Of a stretch of 64,000 bases of DNA, positions 1 through 8,780 are shown piece after piece. How positions within the stretch are numbered: the first letter of the stretch is position 1; every line of letters starts with the position of its first letter. The stretch comes from Streptomyces endophytica (GTDB taxonomy: Bacteria; Actinomycetota; Actinomycetes; Streptomycetales; Streptomycetaceae), in assembly GCF_026153355.1 (NCBI RefSeq), contig NZ_CP110636.1, forward strand, positions 4,960,001 to 5,024,000. The letters run 5' to 3'. Below the pieces are notes generated by a model. It was not told where the DNA came from. It did no database searches and was given only the letters and a program-made list of their open reading frames with translations. Position numbers and translations under genes: made by a program.

Positions 1-1173
1 GACGCCGACGACCTGGCCAAACGCCTCGCCGACGCCCGCCAGGACCCCGGCGCCTCCGTCCCCGCCCCGCCGGCCTGGACGGAGGGCATCACCCCCGGCG
101 CACCGGCCGGCTCCGCCCGCCGCGCGCCCCGCTCCGTACCGGACCGCGCCCTCACGGTCCTCACCGACGCCTGGACCGGCGGCGACCCCCGGACCGGCGA
201 CGCCGCCGTGGCCGCCGGGATCGCCAGCCCCGCACCACCGGACGACCGCCGCACCGCCCTCGCCGCCCGGCTGGCGTCCGGCCGGACCCTCGGCGACGAC
301 GGCCGGTACTTCGAGGCCCACCAGATCTACGCCGAGGTGCTCGCCGCCCAGGAACGCACCCTGGGGCCCGACCACCCCGACACCCTCGACTGCCGGCACC
401 ACCTCGCACGCAACCTCGGGCGGCTGGGCCGGCTGGAGGACTGCCGGGCCATGACCCGGGACGTGGCCGCCGCCCGCGCCCGGGTCCTCGGTGCCCACCA
501 CCCCGACACCCTCACCACCCGCTACGAACTCGGCCACGTCCTCGGCCGGCTGGGCAAGTGGGCCGAGGCGCTGCGCACCCACCAGGAGGTCGCGACGGCC
601 CGTACGGCCGAGCTCGGCCCCGACCACCCCGACACCCTCGACGCCCGCTCCGAGGTCGGCATCGGCCTCGGCCGGCTCGGCCGCAGCGCCGAGGCGCTGA
701 CGCTCTACCACGACCTGGTCGCCGCCCGCACCCGCACCCAGGGCGACGACGACCCGGACACCCTGCGCGCCCGGCACGGCCTCGGCGTCAACCTCGGGCG
801 GCTGGGCCGCTGGCCGGAGGCGCTCGCCGAGGCGAAGGAGGTGGCCGCGGCCCGCGAGCGGGTGCTCGGCCCGGACCACCCCGACACGCTGGTCAGCCTC
901 CGGGAGACCGCCGTGGCCCTGGGCTGGCTGGGCCGCTGGGACGACGCGCTGGACCGCTACCGCCGGGTCGCCGACGCCCGCACCCGGGCCCTGGGCGCCG
1001 CCCACCCCGGCACCCTGGCCAGCCAGAGCGACCTCGCCCAGTGCCTGGAACAACTCGGCCGCCCGGACGAGGCGGCCGCCCTGCACCGCCGGATCGCCGC
1101 CCTCCGCCGCGAGCGCGCGACGCACCGCCGCCAGGGCCTGTCCGACGGGTCATGGCCGGCTCCGCGCCGCTGA
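1..1173 (+). CDS. Tetratricopeptide-repeat protein, 5' end outside window
   Basis: The frame is open from base 1, so this is the C-terminal part of a longer protein (390 residues visible). The first ~120 residues are Ala/Pro-rich. Then come six tandem 42-residue repeats, each marked by an HPDTL-type motif (HPDTLD, HPDTLT, HPDTLD, DPDTLR, HPDTLV, HPGTLA) and a GRLGR turn, the kinesin-light-chain type of TPR. The repeats are also near-exact at DNA level with a 126-bp period (369, 495, 621). The role is probably protein-protein interaction. In Streptomyces such TPR tails are often fused to Ser/Thr kinase or NTPase domains, so an upstream enzymatic domain is plausible but unseen. It is convergent with the alpha-galactosidase, 25 bp away. 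Confidence 0.8.
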   Translation, partial: DADDLAKRLADARQDPGASVPAPPAWTEGITPGAPAGSARRAPRSVPDRALTVLTDAWTGGDPRTGDAAVAAGIASPAPPDDRRTALAARLASGRTLGDDGRYFEAHQIYAEVLAAQERTLGPDHPDTLDCRHHLARNLGRLGRLEDCRAMTRDVAAARARVLGAHHPDTLTTRYELGHVLGRLGKWAEALRTHQEVATARTAELGPDHPDTLDARSEVGIGLGRLGRSAEALTLYHDLVAARTRTQGDDDPDTLRARHGLGVNLGRLGRWPEALAEAKEVAAARERVLGPDHPDTLVSLRETAVALGWLGRWDDALDRYRRVADARTRALGAAHPGTLASQSDLAQCLEQLGRPDEAAALHRRIAALRRERATHRRQGLSDGSWPAPRR

Positions 1174-1180
1174 CCCGTCG
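1143..1180. terminator. Inverted repeat over stop codon, probable terminator
   Basis: Perfect 10-bp arms CGACGGGTCA and TGACCCGTCG are separated by 18 bases and span the stop codon of the TPR gene. The element sits between convergent genes and has no T-tract, as is usual for Streptomyces terminators. Confidence 0.5.
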
Positions 1181-1198
1181 CACCGCCCCGGGGGCCGC

Positions 1199-2509
1199 TC
1201 AGTCCGCCGGTGTCACCCGGTAGAGCACCGTGCCGTGCGCCGGCACGTCGCTCGCCACGATGTCCCCGTCGCTGTGCTTGCGGTGACCGGTGACCAGATC
1301 GTGCAGCCGGTACGAGGACGCCTCCGGCAGCCCGGCCGCGCCGGCGGTGACCGACAGCGTGCGTGGCGCGTCACCGGAGTTGAACAGGGCCACCGCCCGG
1401 TCGCCGTTCCTCAGCGGCCTGGCCAGGACGGCCGAGTGGTCGTCCTGCGCGACGATGCGCCCCTGGATCCCCAGCGCATCCTGGTCGACCGCGATGACGT
1501 GCGCATTACCCAGTACCGCGCGGGCCTCGGGGGAGAGCTTGCCGATGTCCGTGCTGGAGATCAGCGGCGCCGCCATCATCGCCCACAGCGACATCTGGCT
1601 CTGCATCTCGTCCCGGCTGAGCCCGGAGTCCCCGGCCAGCAGGAAGTCCGGGTCGTTCCACCGCCCGGGGCGCTGCAGATCGGCGAGGTTCGCGTTGTAG
1701 TGGAAGTTGTAGACGATGGAGGACCACTTGGCGGCCGGGGTGCTCTGCTGCAGCGCCACGTCCCTGCCGCCCCGCCAGAGGTTCCCCAGCTCGGACGACC
1801 AGCCGATGACCCGGTGCCAGAGACTGTCGCCGTCGAACTGGAAGTAGGCCGGCGCGGAGAGGGAGAAGGTGATCGGCCGGCCGCTGGCCCGCAGCGCGCG
1901 GCTCATCTGGCCGTACAGGTCCCGGTAGGTCTCCTCCTTGCTGTGTCCCGGTGTGGTGGGCACGTTGCAGCCGTCCGCCTTGACGTAGTCCACCTGCCAG
2001 CTCGCGAACAGCTTCGCGTCCTGGGCGAAGTGGCCGAGACTGCCCGGGTACTTCTCACAGGTGAGCGTGCCGACGTCCTCGTAGATGCCGAACTTCAGCC
2101 CCAGGGCGTGCAGTTGCTGCCCGATGTAGGCCATGCCGTGCGGGAACTTCACCGGGTCCGGGAGCAGCTCGCCCTTGGGGCCGCGCTGCCTGGCCATCCA
2201 GCAGTCGTCGACCGTGACGGTCCGGTAGCCCTGGTGCGCCAGCCCCGAACGGACCAGTGCCCGGGCGTTGTCGAGCACCACTTTCTCGTCGACGTGGCAG
2301 GTGTAGTACGACCAGTTGTTCCAGCCCATCGGGGGCGTGGGGGCCAGGTTCGGGTACGGGCCGGCGGCGGGCGCCGCGCCGGACGCGCGGCCCGGGTCGG
2401 CGGTGGCGGAGGCGGGCGCCGGGGCGGCCAGCAGCCCGGCCGAGCAGGCGGCGACGGCGGTGAGTCCGGCGACGGTGCGGCCGATGCGGGGTACCGAAGG
2501 ACGGGACAC
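1199..2509 (-). CDS. Secreted alpha-galactosidase, GH27
   Basis: Predicted 436-residue retaining alpha-galactosidase that cleaves terminal alpha-1,6-galactosyl residues from extracellular oligosaccharides. An N-terminal signal sequence (RR-containing n-region, Ala/Leu core, cleavage near APASA, about residue 35) shows export. The mature protein opens with the GH27 hallmark TPPMGWNNWSYY. YVKADGC carries the nucleophile Asp (about residue 179), and GRWNDPDF holds the acid/base Asp (about 288). The C-terminal ~90 residues look like the usual beta-sandwich domain. The GTG start is supported by GAGGTGA just upstream. It is transcribed alone and divergent from the FAD oxidoreductase at 2687. No sugar transporter or regulator lies nearby, so the inducer is unknown. 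Confidence 0.93.
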   Translation of the reverse strand: MSRPSVPRIGRTVAGLTAVAACSAGLLAAPAPASATADPGRASGAAPAAGPYPNLAPTPPMGWNNWSYYTCHVDEKVVLDNARALVRSGLAHQGYRTVTVDDCWMARQRGPKGELLPDPVKFPHGMAYIGQQLHALGLKFGIYEDVGTLTCEKYPGSLGHFAQDAKLFASWQVDYVKADGCNVPTTPGHSKEETYRDLYGQMSRALRASGRPITFSLSAPAYFQFDGDSLWHRVIGWSSELGNLWRGGRDVALQQSTPAAKWSSIVYNFHYNANLADLQRPGRWNDPDFLLAGDSGLSRDEMQSQMSLWAMMAAPLISSTDIGKLSPEARAVLGNAHVIAVDQDALGIQGRIVAQDDHSAVLARPLRNGDRAVALFNSGDAPRTLSVTAGAAGLPEASSYRLHDLVTGHRKHSDGDIVASDVPAHGTVLYRVTPAD

Positions 2510-2686
2510 GGGTCACCTCACGGGTGTGCGGGACGGCCTGACGGGGGACAGCCGGGGCGGTGCCGAGGTGGAGCACGGCCGGACGCTAGGAGCAGCCCCG
2601 GACCCGGTCAAGAAGCCGCACCGCCAGGAGTGGAGGTTTCAGCCGCGTGCACCTGGCCTCCGCGATCACCGCGTGCTACCAAGGGC

Positions 2687-4266
2687 ATGCCGGAACGGAC
2701 TTCGTACGACGCGGTCATCGTCGGTGGCGGGCACAACGGACTGGTGGCCGCCGCCTATCTCGCACGCGCCGGACTCAGCGTGCTGGTGCTGGAGCGGCTG
2801 GACCACACCGGTGGTGCCGCCGTGTCGACCCGGGCCTTCACCGGTGTCGACGCCCGGCTGTCCCGCTACTCCTACCTCGTCAGCCTGCTGCCGCCGAAGA
2901 TCGTGCGGGACCTCGGGCTGCGCTTCGCGGTCCGCAAGCGCACCGTCTCCTCCTACACCCCCGTGGTGCGCCACGGCCGCCCCACCGGCCTCCTGGTCGG
3001 CGGCGGCGAGGCCCGCACCCGCCGCTCCTTCGCCGAACTCACCGGATCCGACCGGGAGTTCGCTGCCTGGGAGCGCTTCTACGGCACCACCCGCCGGCTC
3101 GCCGAGCGGGTCTTCCCCACCCTCACCGAACCGCTGCCCACCCGCGCCGCGCTGCGCGCCCGGGTCGACGACGACGCCACCTGGCACGCCGTCTTCGAGC
3201 GGCCCCTGGGCGAGCTGGTCGAGGAGACCTTCAGCGACGACCTGGTGCGCGGGGTGGTCCTCACCGACGCCCTCATCGGCACCTTCGCCACCGCCCACGA
3301 CCCGTCCCTGCGCCAGAACCGCTGCTTCCTCTACCACGTCATCGGCGGCGGCACCGGCGACTGGGACGTCCCCCTCGGCGGCATGGGTGCCCTCACCGAC
3401 GCCCTGGCCGACGCCGCCCGCCGGGCCGGCGCGGAGATCGTCACCGGCTGCCCGGTGACCGCCCTCGCCACCGACGGCCGCACCGCCGAGGTCACCTGCG
3501 AGCGGGGCACGATCGGCGCCCGCCGGGTCCTGGTGGGCGCCTCGCCCAGGGAACTCGCCCGCCTCCTCGGCGAGGCCCCGCCGCCGCCCGCCGAGGGCGC
3601 CCAGCTCAAGGTGAACATGCTGCTCACCCGGCTGCCCCGCCTCCGCGACACCGGAGTGGACCCGCGCGAGGCCTTCTCCGGCACCTTCCACGTCGCCGAG
3701 GGTTACGACCAGCTGGAACGGGCCTATCAGCAGGCCGCCGCCGGCAGCCTGCCCGCCGCCCCGCCCTCCGAGATCTACTGCCACTCGCTGACCGACCCGT
3801 CCATCCTCGGCGCCGACCTGGTCCGCCGCGGCTACCAGACGCTCACCCTCTTCGGCCTGCACACCCCGCGCGGCTGTTCGCCGACGACTCCGCCGAGAAG
3901 GCCGCCACCCGCGACCGCCTCCTGGCGGCCACCCTCGCCGAACTGGAGACCCACCTCGCCGAACCCCTCGCCGACTGCCTCGCCCTGGACGCCGACGGCC
4001 GCCCCTGCGTCGAGGCCAAGTCCCCGCTCGACCTGGACCGTGAACTCGGCCTGCCGGGCGGCAACATCTTCCACCGCGAGCTGGCGTTCCCGTACGCGGA
4101 CCCGGAGGTTCCGGCCGGCGCGGCGGCGCGCTGGGGGGTGGCCACCGGCCACGACGCCGTCCTCCTGTGCGGCGCGGGCGCGGTGCGCGGCGGCGGCGTG
4201 AGCGGCATCCCCGGCCACAACGCGGCGATGGCGGTGCTGGAGGAACGGTGCTCAAGCAGGGTGTGA
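2687..4266 (+). pseudogene. Phytoene desaturase-type FAD oxidoreductase, frameshifted
   Basis: The N-terminal part (2687 to about 3870) encodes an FAD-binding amine-oxidase/CrtI-fold protein with a dinucleotide-binding motif VIVGGGHNGLVAAAYLARAG at residue ~10 and the LERLDHTGGAA segment. After FGLHTP the frame is lost. The remaining ~130 residues, beginning ARLFADD and including a typical C-terminal FAD-contact segment (GAGAVRGGGVSGIPGHNAA), lie in the preceding frame and end at 4266. One missing G (ACCCCGCG for ACCCCGGCG, near 3870-3876) explains it. Corrected length would be about 526 residues, normal for the family. The substrate is unknown; nothing beside it suggests carotenoid synthesis. 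I see no strong ribosome-binding site, only AAGG very close to the ATG. It may be a real pseudogene or a sequence error. Confidence 0.85.
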
Positions 4267-4314
4267 CGGCCCGAGAAGGCGCGGGGATCCCGGGCCGGCC
4301 CGGTCCCCTGGCAG

Positions 4315-4337
4315 TTTTCTGACGCAGCATCAGAAAA
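4315..4337. promoter_or_regulatory. Palindromic operator TTTTCTGA-N7-TCAGAAAA
   Basis: Perfect 8-bp inverted repeat with a 7-bp spacer, 40 bp before the start of the flavin oxidoreductase gene at 4377. The core TCTGA-N7-TCAGA recurs at 14296-14312, also in front of acyl-CoA catabolic genes. The size fits a TetR-type repressor operator. The cognate regulator is not identified. Confidence 0.6.
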
Positions 4338-4376
4338 TCTCTTCCCTCGCACGGCGCCCTGCGGCATCCTGCGCGC

Positions 4377-5480
4377 ATGCAGACGGAGCTGAGCAACAGG
4401 CTGGGCGCGGAGCACGCCGTCTTCGGGTTCACCCCCTTCCCCGCGGTCGCCGCGGCGATCACCCGGGCCGGCGGGTTCGGGGTGCTCGGCGCGGTCCGCT
4501 ACACCGCGCCGGACGCCCTCGCCCGCGACCTCGACTGGATGCAGGAGCACACCGACGGGCTGCCGTACGGGCTCGACGTGGTGATGCCCGCCAAGAAGGT
4601 GGCGGGCGTCAGCGAGGCCGACGTCGAGGCGATGATCCCGGACGGGCACCGCCGGTTCGTCGACGGACTCCTCGACAAACACGGCGTACCGCCGCTCGCC
4701 GAGGGCGAGGCGTCCGGCTGGCGGATCACCGGCTGGATGGAAGAGGTCGCCCGCACCCAGCTCGACGTGGCCTTCGACTACCCCATCAAGCTGCTCGCCA
4801 ACGCCCTCGGCTCACCGCCCCCGGACGTCGTCCAACGCGCCCACGACCACGGCATCCCGGTCGCCGCGCTGGCCGGCAGCCCCCGGCACGCCCGGCACCA
4901 CCAGGCCGCCGGGATCGACATCGTCGTCGCCCAGGGCTACGAGGCCGGCGGACACACCGGCGAGATCGCCACCATGGTCCTCACCCCCGAGGTGGTGGCC
5001 GCCGTCGACCCGCTGCCGGTGCTCGCGGCCGGCGGCATCGGCAGCGGCGAGCAGATCGCCGCCGGACTCGCCCTGGGCGCCCAGGGCGTCTGGCTCGGTT
5101 CGATCTGGCTGACCACCCGGGAGGCCGAACTCCACTCCCGGCGGCTGACCGCCAAACTGCTCGCCGCCGGCCCGGGCGACACCGTCCGCTCCCGCGCCCT
5201 GACCGGCAAACCCGCCCGTCAGCTGCGCACCGAGTGGACCGACGCCTGGGACGACCCGGCCGGACCCGGCGCGCTGCCGATGCCGCTGCAGGGACTGCTG
5301 GTCGCCGAGGCGAACTCCCGCATCCAGCGGCACGAGGTCGAGCCGCTGCTGGGCACCCCGGTCGGCCAGATCGTCGGCCGGATGAACAGCGAACGCAGCG
5401 TCCAGGCCGTCTTCGACGACCTCACCCGCGGCTTCGAGCGGGCCATCGACCGCATCAACCGCATCGCCGGACGCGCATGA
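4377..5480 (+). CDS. FMN-dependent nitronate monooxygenase/enoyl reductase-type oxidoreductase
   Basis: A 367-residue TIM-barrel flavoprotein of the nitronate monooxygenase (2-nitropropane dioxygenase, YrpB) family. Visible marks are the N-terminal GFTPFPAVAAAITRAGGFGVLGA, the mid-protein QGYEAGGHTGEI segment and the FMN-phosphate loop VLAAGGIGSGEQIAAGLALGAQGVWLG written in family-typical order. In actinobacterial lipid and steroid clusters, members of this family sit beside fadD genes and may act as reductases or dehydrogenases on CoA-linked intermediates rather than on nitroalkanes. Here it heads a unit with an acyl-CoA synthetase 19 bp downstream. The palindrome at 4315-4337 probably controls it. 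The exact substrate cannot be read from the sequence. Confidence 0.85.
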   Translation: MQTELSNRLGAEHAVFGFTPFPAVAAAITRAGGFGVLGAVRYTAPDALARDLDWMQEHTDGLPYGLDVVMPAKKVAGVSEADVEAMIPDGHRRFVDGLLDKHGVPPLAEGEASGWRITGWMEEVARTQLDVAFDYPIKLLANALGSPPPDVVQRAHDHGIPVAALAGSPRHARHHQAAGIDIVVAQGYEAGGHTGEIATMVLTPEVVAAVDPLPVLAAGGIGSGEQIAAGLALGAQGVWLGSIWLTTREAELHSRRLTAKLLAAGPGDTVRSRALTGKPARQLRTEWTDAWDDPAGPGALPMPLQGLLVAEANSRIQRHEVEPLLGTPVGQIVGRMNSERSVQAVFDDLTRGFERAIDRINRIAGRA

Positions 5481-5499
5481 ACCCGAGGAGGACAGCGGA

Positions 5500-7056
5500 A
5501 TGACCAACTCCCCACCGCCCAAAGGTTTCTGGGCCCAGGCCGCCGCCGACCCGGACCGCACGGTGCTGATCGCTCCGGACGGCGAGGAGTGGACCGCGGG
5601 CCGGCTGCACGCCGCGAGCAACCGGCTGGTCCACGGGCTGCGCGCGGCCGGCCTGGAGCGCGGCGACGCCTTCGCCGTGGTCCTCCCCAACGGCGTGGAG
5701 TTCTTCACCGCCTACCTCGCCGCGTCCCAGGCCGGCTTCTACCTCGTCCCGGTCAACCACCACCTGGTCGGTCCGGAGATCGCCTGGATCGTCGCCGACT
5801 CCGGGGCGAAGGTGCTGATCGCGCACGAGCGGTTCGCCGACGCGGCCCGGCAGGCGGCGGACGAGGCGGAACTGCCGGCCGCCCGGCGCTATCTGGTCGG
5901 CACGGCGGACGGGTTCCGGCCGTACCGCGAACTGCTCGACGGACAGCCGGAGTCCGCGCCCGACGGCCGGACGCTGGGCTGGGTGATGAACTACACCTCC
6001 GGCACCACCGGCCGGCCGCGCGGCATCCGCCGCCCGCTGCCCGGCACCCCGCCCGAGCAGGCCCATCTCGGCGGATTCCTCGGCATCTTCGGCATCAAGC
6101 CGTTCGACGGCAACGTCCACCTGGTCTGCTCGCCGCTCTACCACACGGCCGTCCTGCAGTTCGCCGGCGCCTCGCTGCACCTCGGCCACCGCGTCGTCCT
6201 GATGGACAAATGGACCCCCGAGGGCATGCTGGCCCTGATCGACCGGCACCGCTGCACCCACACCCACATGGTGCCCACCCAGTTCCACCGGCTGCTCGCG
6301 CTCCCCGCGGCGACCCGGGCGGCCTACGACGTGAGCGCGCTGCGGCACGCCATCCACGGCGCCGCGCCCTGCCCCGACCACGTCAAACGCGCCATGATCG
6401 ACTGGTGGGGCGGCTGTGTCGAGGAGTACTACGCGGCGAGCGAGGGCGGCGGCGCCTTCGCGACCGCCGAGGACTGGCTGAAGAAACCCGGAACGGTCGG
6501 CCGGGCCTGGCCGATCAGCGAACTGGCCGTCTTCGACGACGACGGCAACCGCCTGCCGCCCGGCGAACTCGGCACCGTCTACATGAAGATGACCACCGGC
6601 GGCTTTCGCTACCACAAGGACGAGGGCAAGACCCGGAAGAACCGGATCGGGGACTTCTTCACCGTCGGCGACCTCGGCTACCTCGACGAGGACGGCTACC
6701 TCTTCCTCCGTGACCGCAAGATCGACATGATCATCTCGGGCGGGGTGAACATCTACCCGGCCGAGATCGAATCCGCCCTGCTCGGCCACCCCGCCGTCGC
6801 CGACGCCGCGGCCTTCGGCATCCCGCACGACGACTGGGGCGAGGAGGTCAAGGCCGTCGTCGAACCCGCCGAGGGCCATGAGCCCGGGCCCGCTCTCGCC
6901 GCCGACATCCTGGCGCACTGCGAGCGCCAACTCGCCGGCTACAAACGGCCCAAGTCGGTCGACTTCATCGCCGTCATGCCCCGCGACCCCAACGGCAAGC
7001 TCTACAAGCGCAGGCTCCGGGACCCCTACTGGGAGGGCCGGGAGCGCGCCGTGTAG
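5500..7056 (+). CDS. Acyl-CoA synthetase (FadD-type AMP-forming ligase)
   Basis: A 518-residue ANL-superfamily ligase that adenylates a carboxylic acid and transfers it to CoA. The P-loop-like A3 motif reads YTSGTTGRPRG (about residue 165). The A7/A8 region is VGDLGYLDEDGYLFLRDRKI, and the catalytic lysine motif near the C-terminus is RDPNGKLYKRRLRD. Length is normal. A strong AGGAGG lies before the ATG. It follows the flavin oxidoreductase by 19 bp and precedes a second ligase by 41 bp, so the three are probably one operon controlled from 4315-4337. The RRPLPG insertion after the A3 motif resembles ligases of mycobacterial steroid and long-chain pathways. Substrate not determined. Confidence 0.9.
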   Translation: MTNSPPPKGFWAQAAADPDRTVLIAPDGEEWTAGRLHAASNRLVHGLRAAGLERGDAFAVVLPNGVEFFTAYLAASQAGFYLVPVNHHLVGPEIAWIVADSGAKVLIAHERFADAARQAADEAELPAARRYLVGTADGFRPYRELLDGQPESAPDGRTLGWVMNYTSGTTGRPRGIRRPLPGTPPEQAHLGGFLGIFGIKPFDGNVHLVCSPLYHTAVLQFAGASLHLGHRVVLMDKWTPEGMLALIDRHRCTHTHMVPTQFHRLLALPAATRAAYDVSALRHAIHGAAPCPDHVKRAMIDWWGGCVEEYYAASEGGGAFATAEDWLKKPGTVGRAWPISELAVFDDDGNRLPPGELGTVYMKMTTGGFRYHKDEGKTRKNRIGDFFTVGDLGYLDEDGYLFLRDRKIDMIISGGVNIYPAEIESALLGHPAVADAAAFGIPHDDWGEEVKAVVEPAEGHEPGPALAADILAHCERQLAGYKRPKSVDFIAVMPRDPNGKLYKRRLRDPYWEGRERAV

Positions 7057-7097
7057 CGGTACTTGACCTCGCACCGGGCCGCCCGCAGGATCCCGCC

Positions 7098-8609
7098 ATG
7101 ACTGATGTGCGCAGCAGCACGGTGGACGGGATCCTGCGGCGGAGCGCCCGGCGGGTGCCGCACCGCACCGCGGTCCGGTACGGCGACCGGACCTGGACCT
7201 ACCGGGAACTCGACGAGGCCGTGTCGGCCGCGGCCGCGGTGCTCCGCGGGACGGGACTGCGCCCCGGCGACCGGGTCGGGTCCTACGGCCACAACTCCGA
7301 CGCCTACCTCATCGGCTTCCTCGGCTGCGCCCGCGCCGGACTCGTCCACGTCCCCATGAACCACCACCTCACCGGCGACGAACTGCGCTACCTCGTCGAG
7401 CAGTCCGGCAGCTCCCTCGTCCTCGCCGATCCGCAGCTCGCCGGGCGGCTGCCGGACTCCGCGCGGGTCCTGCCGCTGCGCGACACCGACGACGCGCTGC
7501 TGGCCCGGCTGCGCACCGCGCCCGCGGACCCGGAACCCGCGGCGCCGGACGCAGACGACCTGGTCCAGCTCCTCTACACCTCCGGCACCACCGCACTGCC
7601 CAAGGGCGCGATGATGACCCACCGCGCCCTGGTGCACGAGTACGTCAGCGCGATCACCGCCCTGGACCTGAAGGAGAGCGACCGCCCGGTCCACTCCCTG
7701 CCGCTCTACCACTCCGCGCAGCTGCACGTCTTCCTGCTGCCCTACCTGGCGGTCGGCGCGGAGAACACGATCCTCGACGCGCCCGACCCCGAGCGGATCC
7801 TCGACCTGGTCGCGGCGGGCCGGGCGGACAGCCTGTTCGCACCGCCCACGGTGTGGATCGGCCTGTCGCAGCACCCCGGGTTCGCCCACCGTGACCTGAG
7901 CGCCCTGCGCAAGGCGTACTACGGCGCCTCGATCATGCCGGTGCCGGTCCTCGAACGGCTCCGCGCCCGGCTGCCCGGGCTGGCCTTCTACAACTGCTTC
8001 GGGCAGAGCGAGATCGGCCCGCTGGCCACCGTGCTGGGACCGGACGAGCACGAGGGCCGGTTGGACTCCTGCGGGCGCCCGGTGCTGTTCGTCGAGGCGC
8101 GGGTGGTCGACGAGTCGGGCCGCGAGGTGCCCGACGGCACCCCCGGCGAGGTCGTCTACCGCTCCCCGCAGCTGTGCACCGGCTACTGGGACAAGCCCGA
8201 GGAGACCACCGAGGCGTTCCGCGACGGCTGGTTCCACTCCGGGGACCTGGCCGTCCGGGACGCGGAGGGCTATTTCACCGTCGTGGACCGGGTCAAGGAC
8301 GTCATCAACTCCGGTGGCGTACTGGTCGCCTCGCGCCAGGTGGAGGACGCGCTCTACGCCCACCCCCAGGTGGCCGAGGTCGCGGTCATCGGGCTGCCCG
8401 ACGAGCGCTGGATCGAGGCGGTGACCGCCGTGGTCGTACGGTGTCCGGGCGGGGACATGGTCGGCGAACAGGAGCTGATCGAGGCGGCCCGGGCCCGGCT
8501 CGCGCCGTTCAAGGCCCCCAAACGGGTGGTGTTCGTGGACGCCTTGCCGCGCAACGCCAGTGGCAAGGTCCTCAAACGGGAGCTCCGGGAACGGTTCGCG
8601 GCGTCCTGA
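7098..8609 (+). CDS. Acyl-CoA synthetase (FadD-type AMP-forming ligase)
   Basis: A second, distinct ANL ligase of 503 residues, probably activating a fatty or other carboxylic acid to its CoA ester. It has the A3 motif LYTSGTTALPKGAMMTH (about residue 157), a GQSE acyl-pocket motif (about 305), the hinge region SGDLAVRDAEGYFTVVDRVKD and the catalytic-Lys tail PRNASGKVLKRELRE. It lies 41 bp after the preceding ligase on the same strand, so co-transcription is likely. Two adjacent ligases of different subfamilies suggest that two substrates, or a substrate and a shortened intermediate, are activated. No terminator is obvious after it; the downstream 170 bp hold only GC-rich sequence and the tandem repeat at 8731. 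Confidence 0.9.
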   Translation: MTDVRSSTVDGILRRSARRVPHRTAVRYGDRTWTYRELDEAVSAAAAVLRGTGLRPGDRVGSYGHNSDAYLIGFLGCARAGLVHVPMNHHLTGDELRYLVEQSGSSLVLADPQLAGRLPDSARVLPLRDTDDALLARLRTAPADPEPAAPDADDLVQLLYTSGTTALPKGAMMTHRALVHEYVSAITALDLKESDRPVHSLPLYHSAQLHVFLLPYLAVGAENTILDAPDPERILDLVAAGRADSLFAPPTVWIGLSQHPGFAHRDLSALRKAYYGASIMPVPVLERLRARLPGLAFYNCFGQSEIGPLATVLGPDEHEGRLDSCGRPVLFVEARVVDESGREVPDGTPGEVVYRSPQLCTGYWDKPEETTEAFRDGWFHSGDLAVRDAEGYFTVVDRVKDVINSGGVLVASRQVEDALYAHPQVAEVAVIGLPDERWIEAVTAVVVRCPGGDMVGEQELIEAARARLAPFKAPKRVVFVDALPRNASGKVLKRELRERFAAS

Positions 8610-8730
8610 GCCGGGCGGGGCGGGACGCGGCGAGCGGGGGCGGGACGCGCCGGGCGGCGCGCGGAGGGCGACTGTCAGTGCCCCCTGCCATCCTGAAAAC
8701 GTGGCCGGAGAACAGCCGGCCGACGGCCCT

Positions 8731-8768
8731 GCACGTCTCGTTCCGCACGGCACGTCTCGTTCCGCACG
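8731..8768 (+). repeat. Perfect 19-bp tandem duplication
   Basis: GCACGTCTCGTTCCGCACG occurs twice head to tail with no gap, ending 4 bp before the GGAGG of the VOC gene. It lies in the presumed leader of that gene. It could be a slippage product or a double regulator site. Confidence 0.9.
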
Positions 8769-8780
8769 ACGGAGGACACC

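Noticed and set aside
1235..4201. 988-codon frame that includes the FAD oxidoreductase
   Set aside because: Only the part from 2687 is real. The first ~480 codons are antisense to the alpha-galactosidase.
4315..4337. Rho-independent terminator of the preceding gene
   Set aside because: The arms are AT-rich with no following T-run, the spacing is 40 bp before a start codon, and the same core recurs in a divergent promoter region at 14296, all pointing to an operator.
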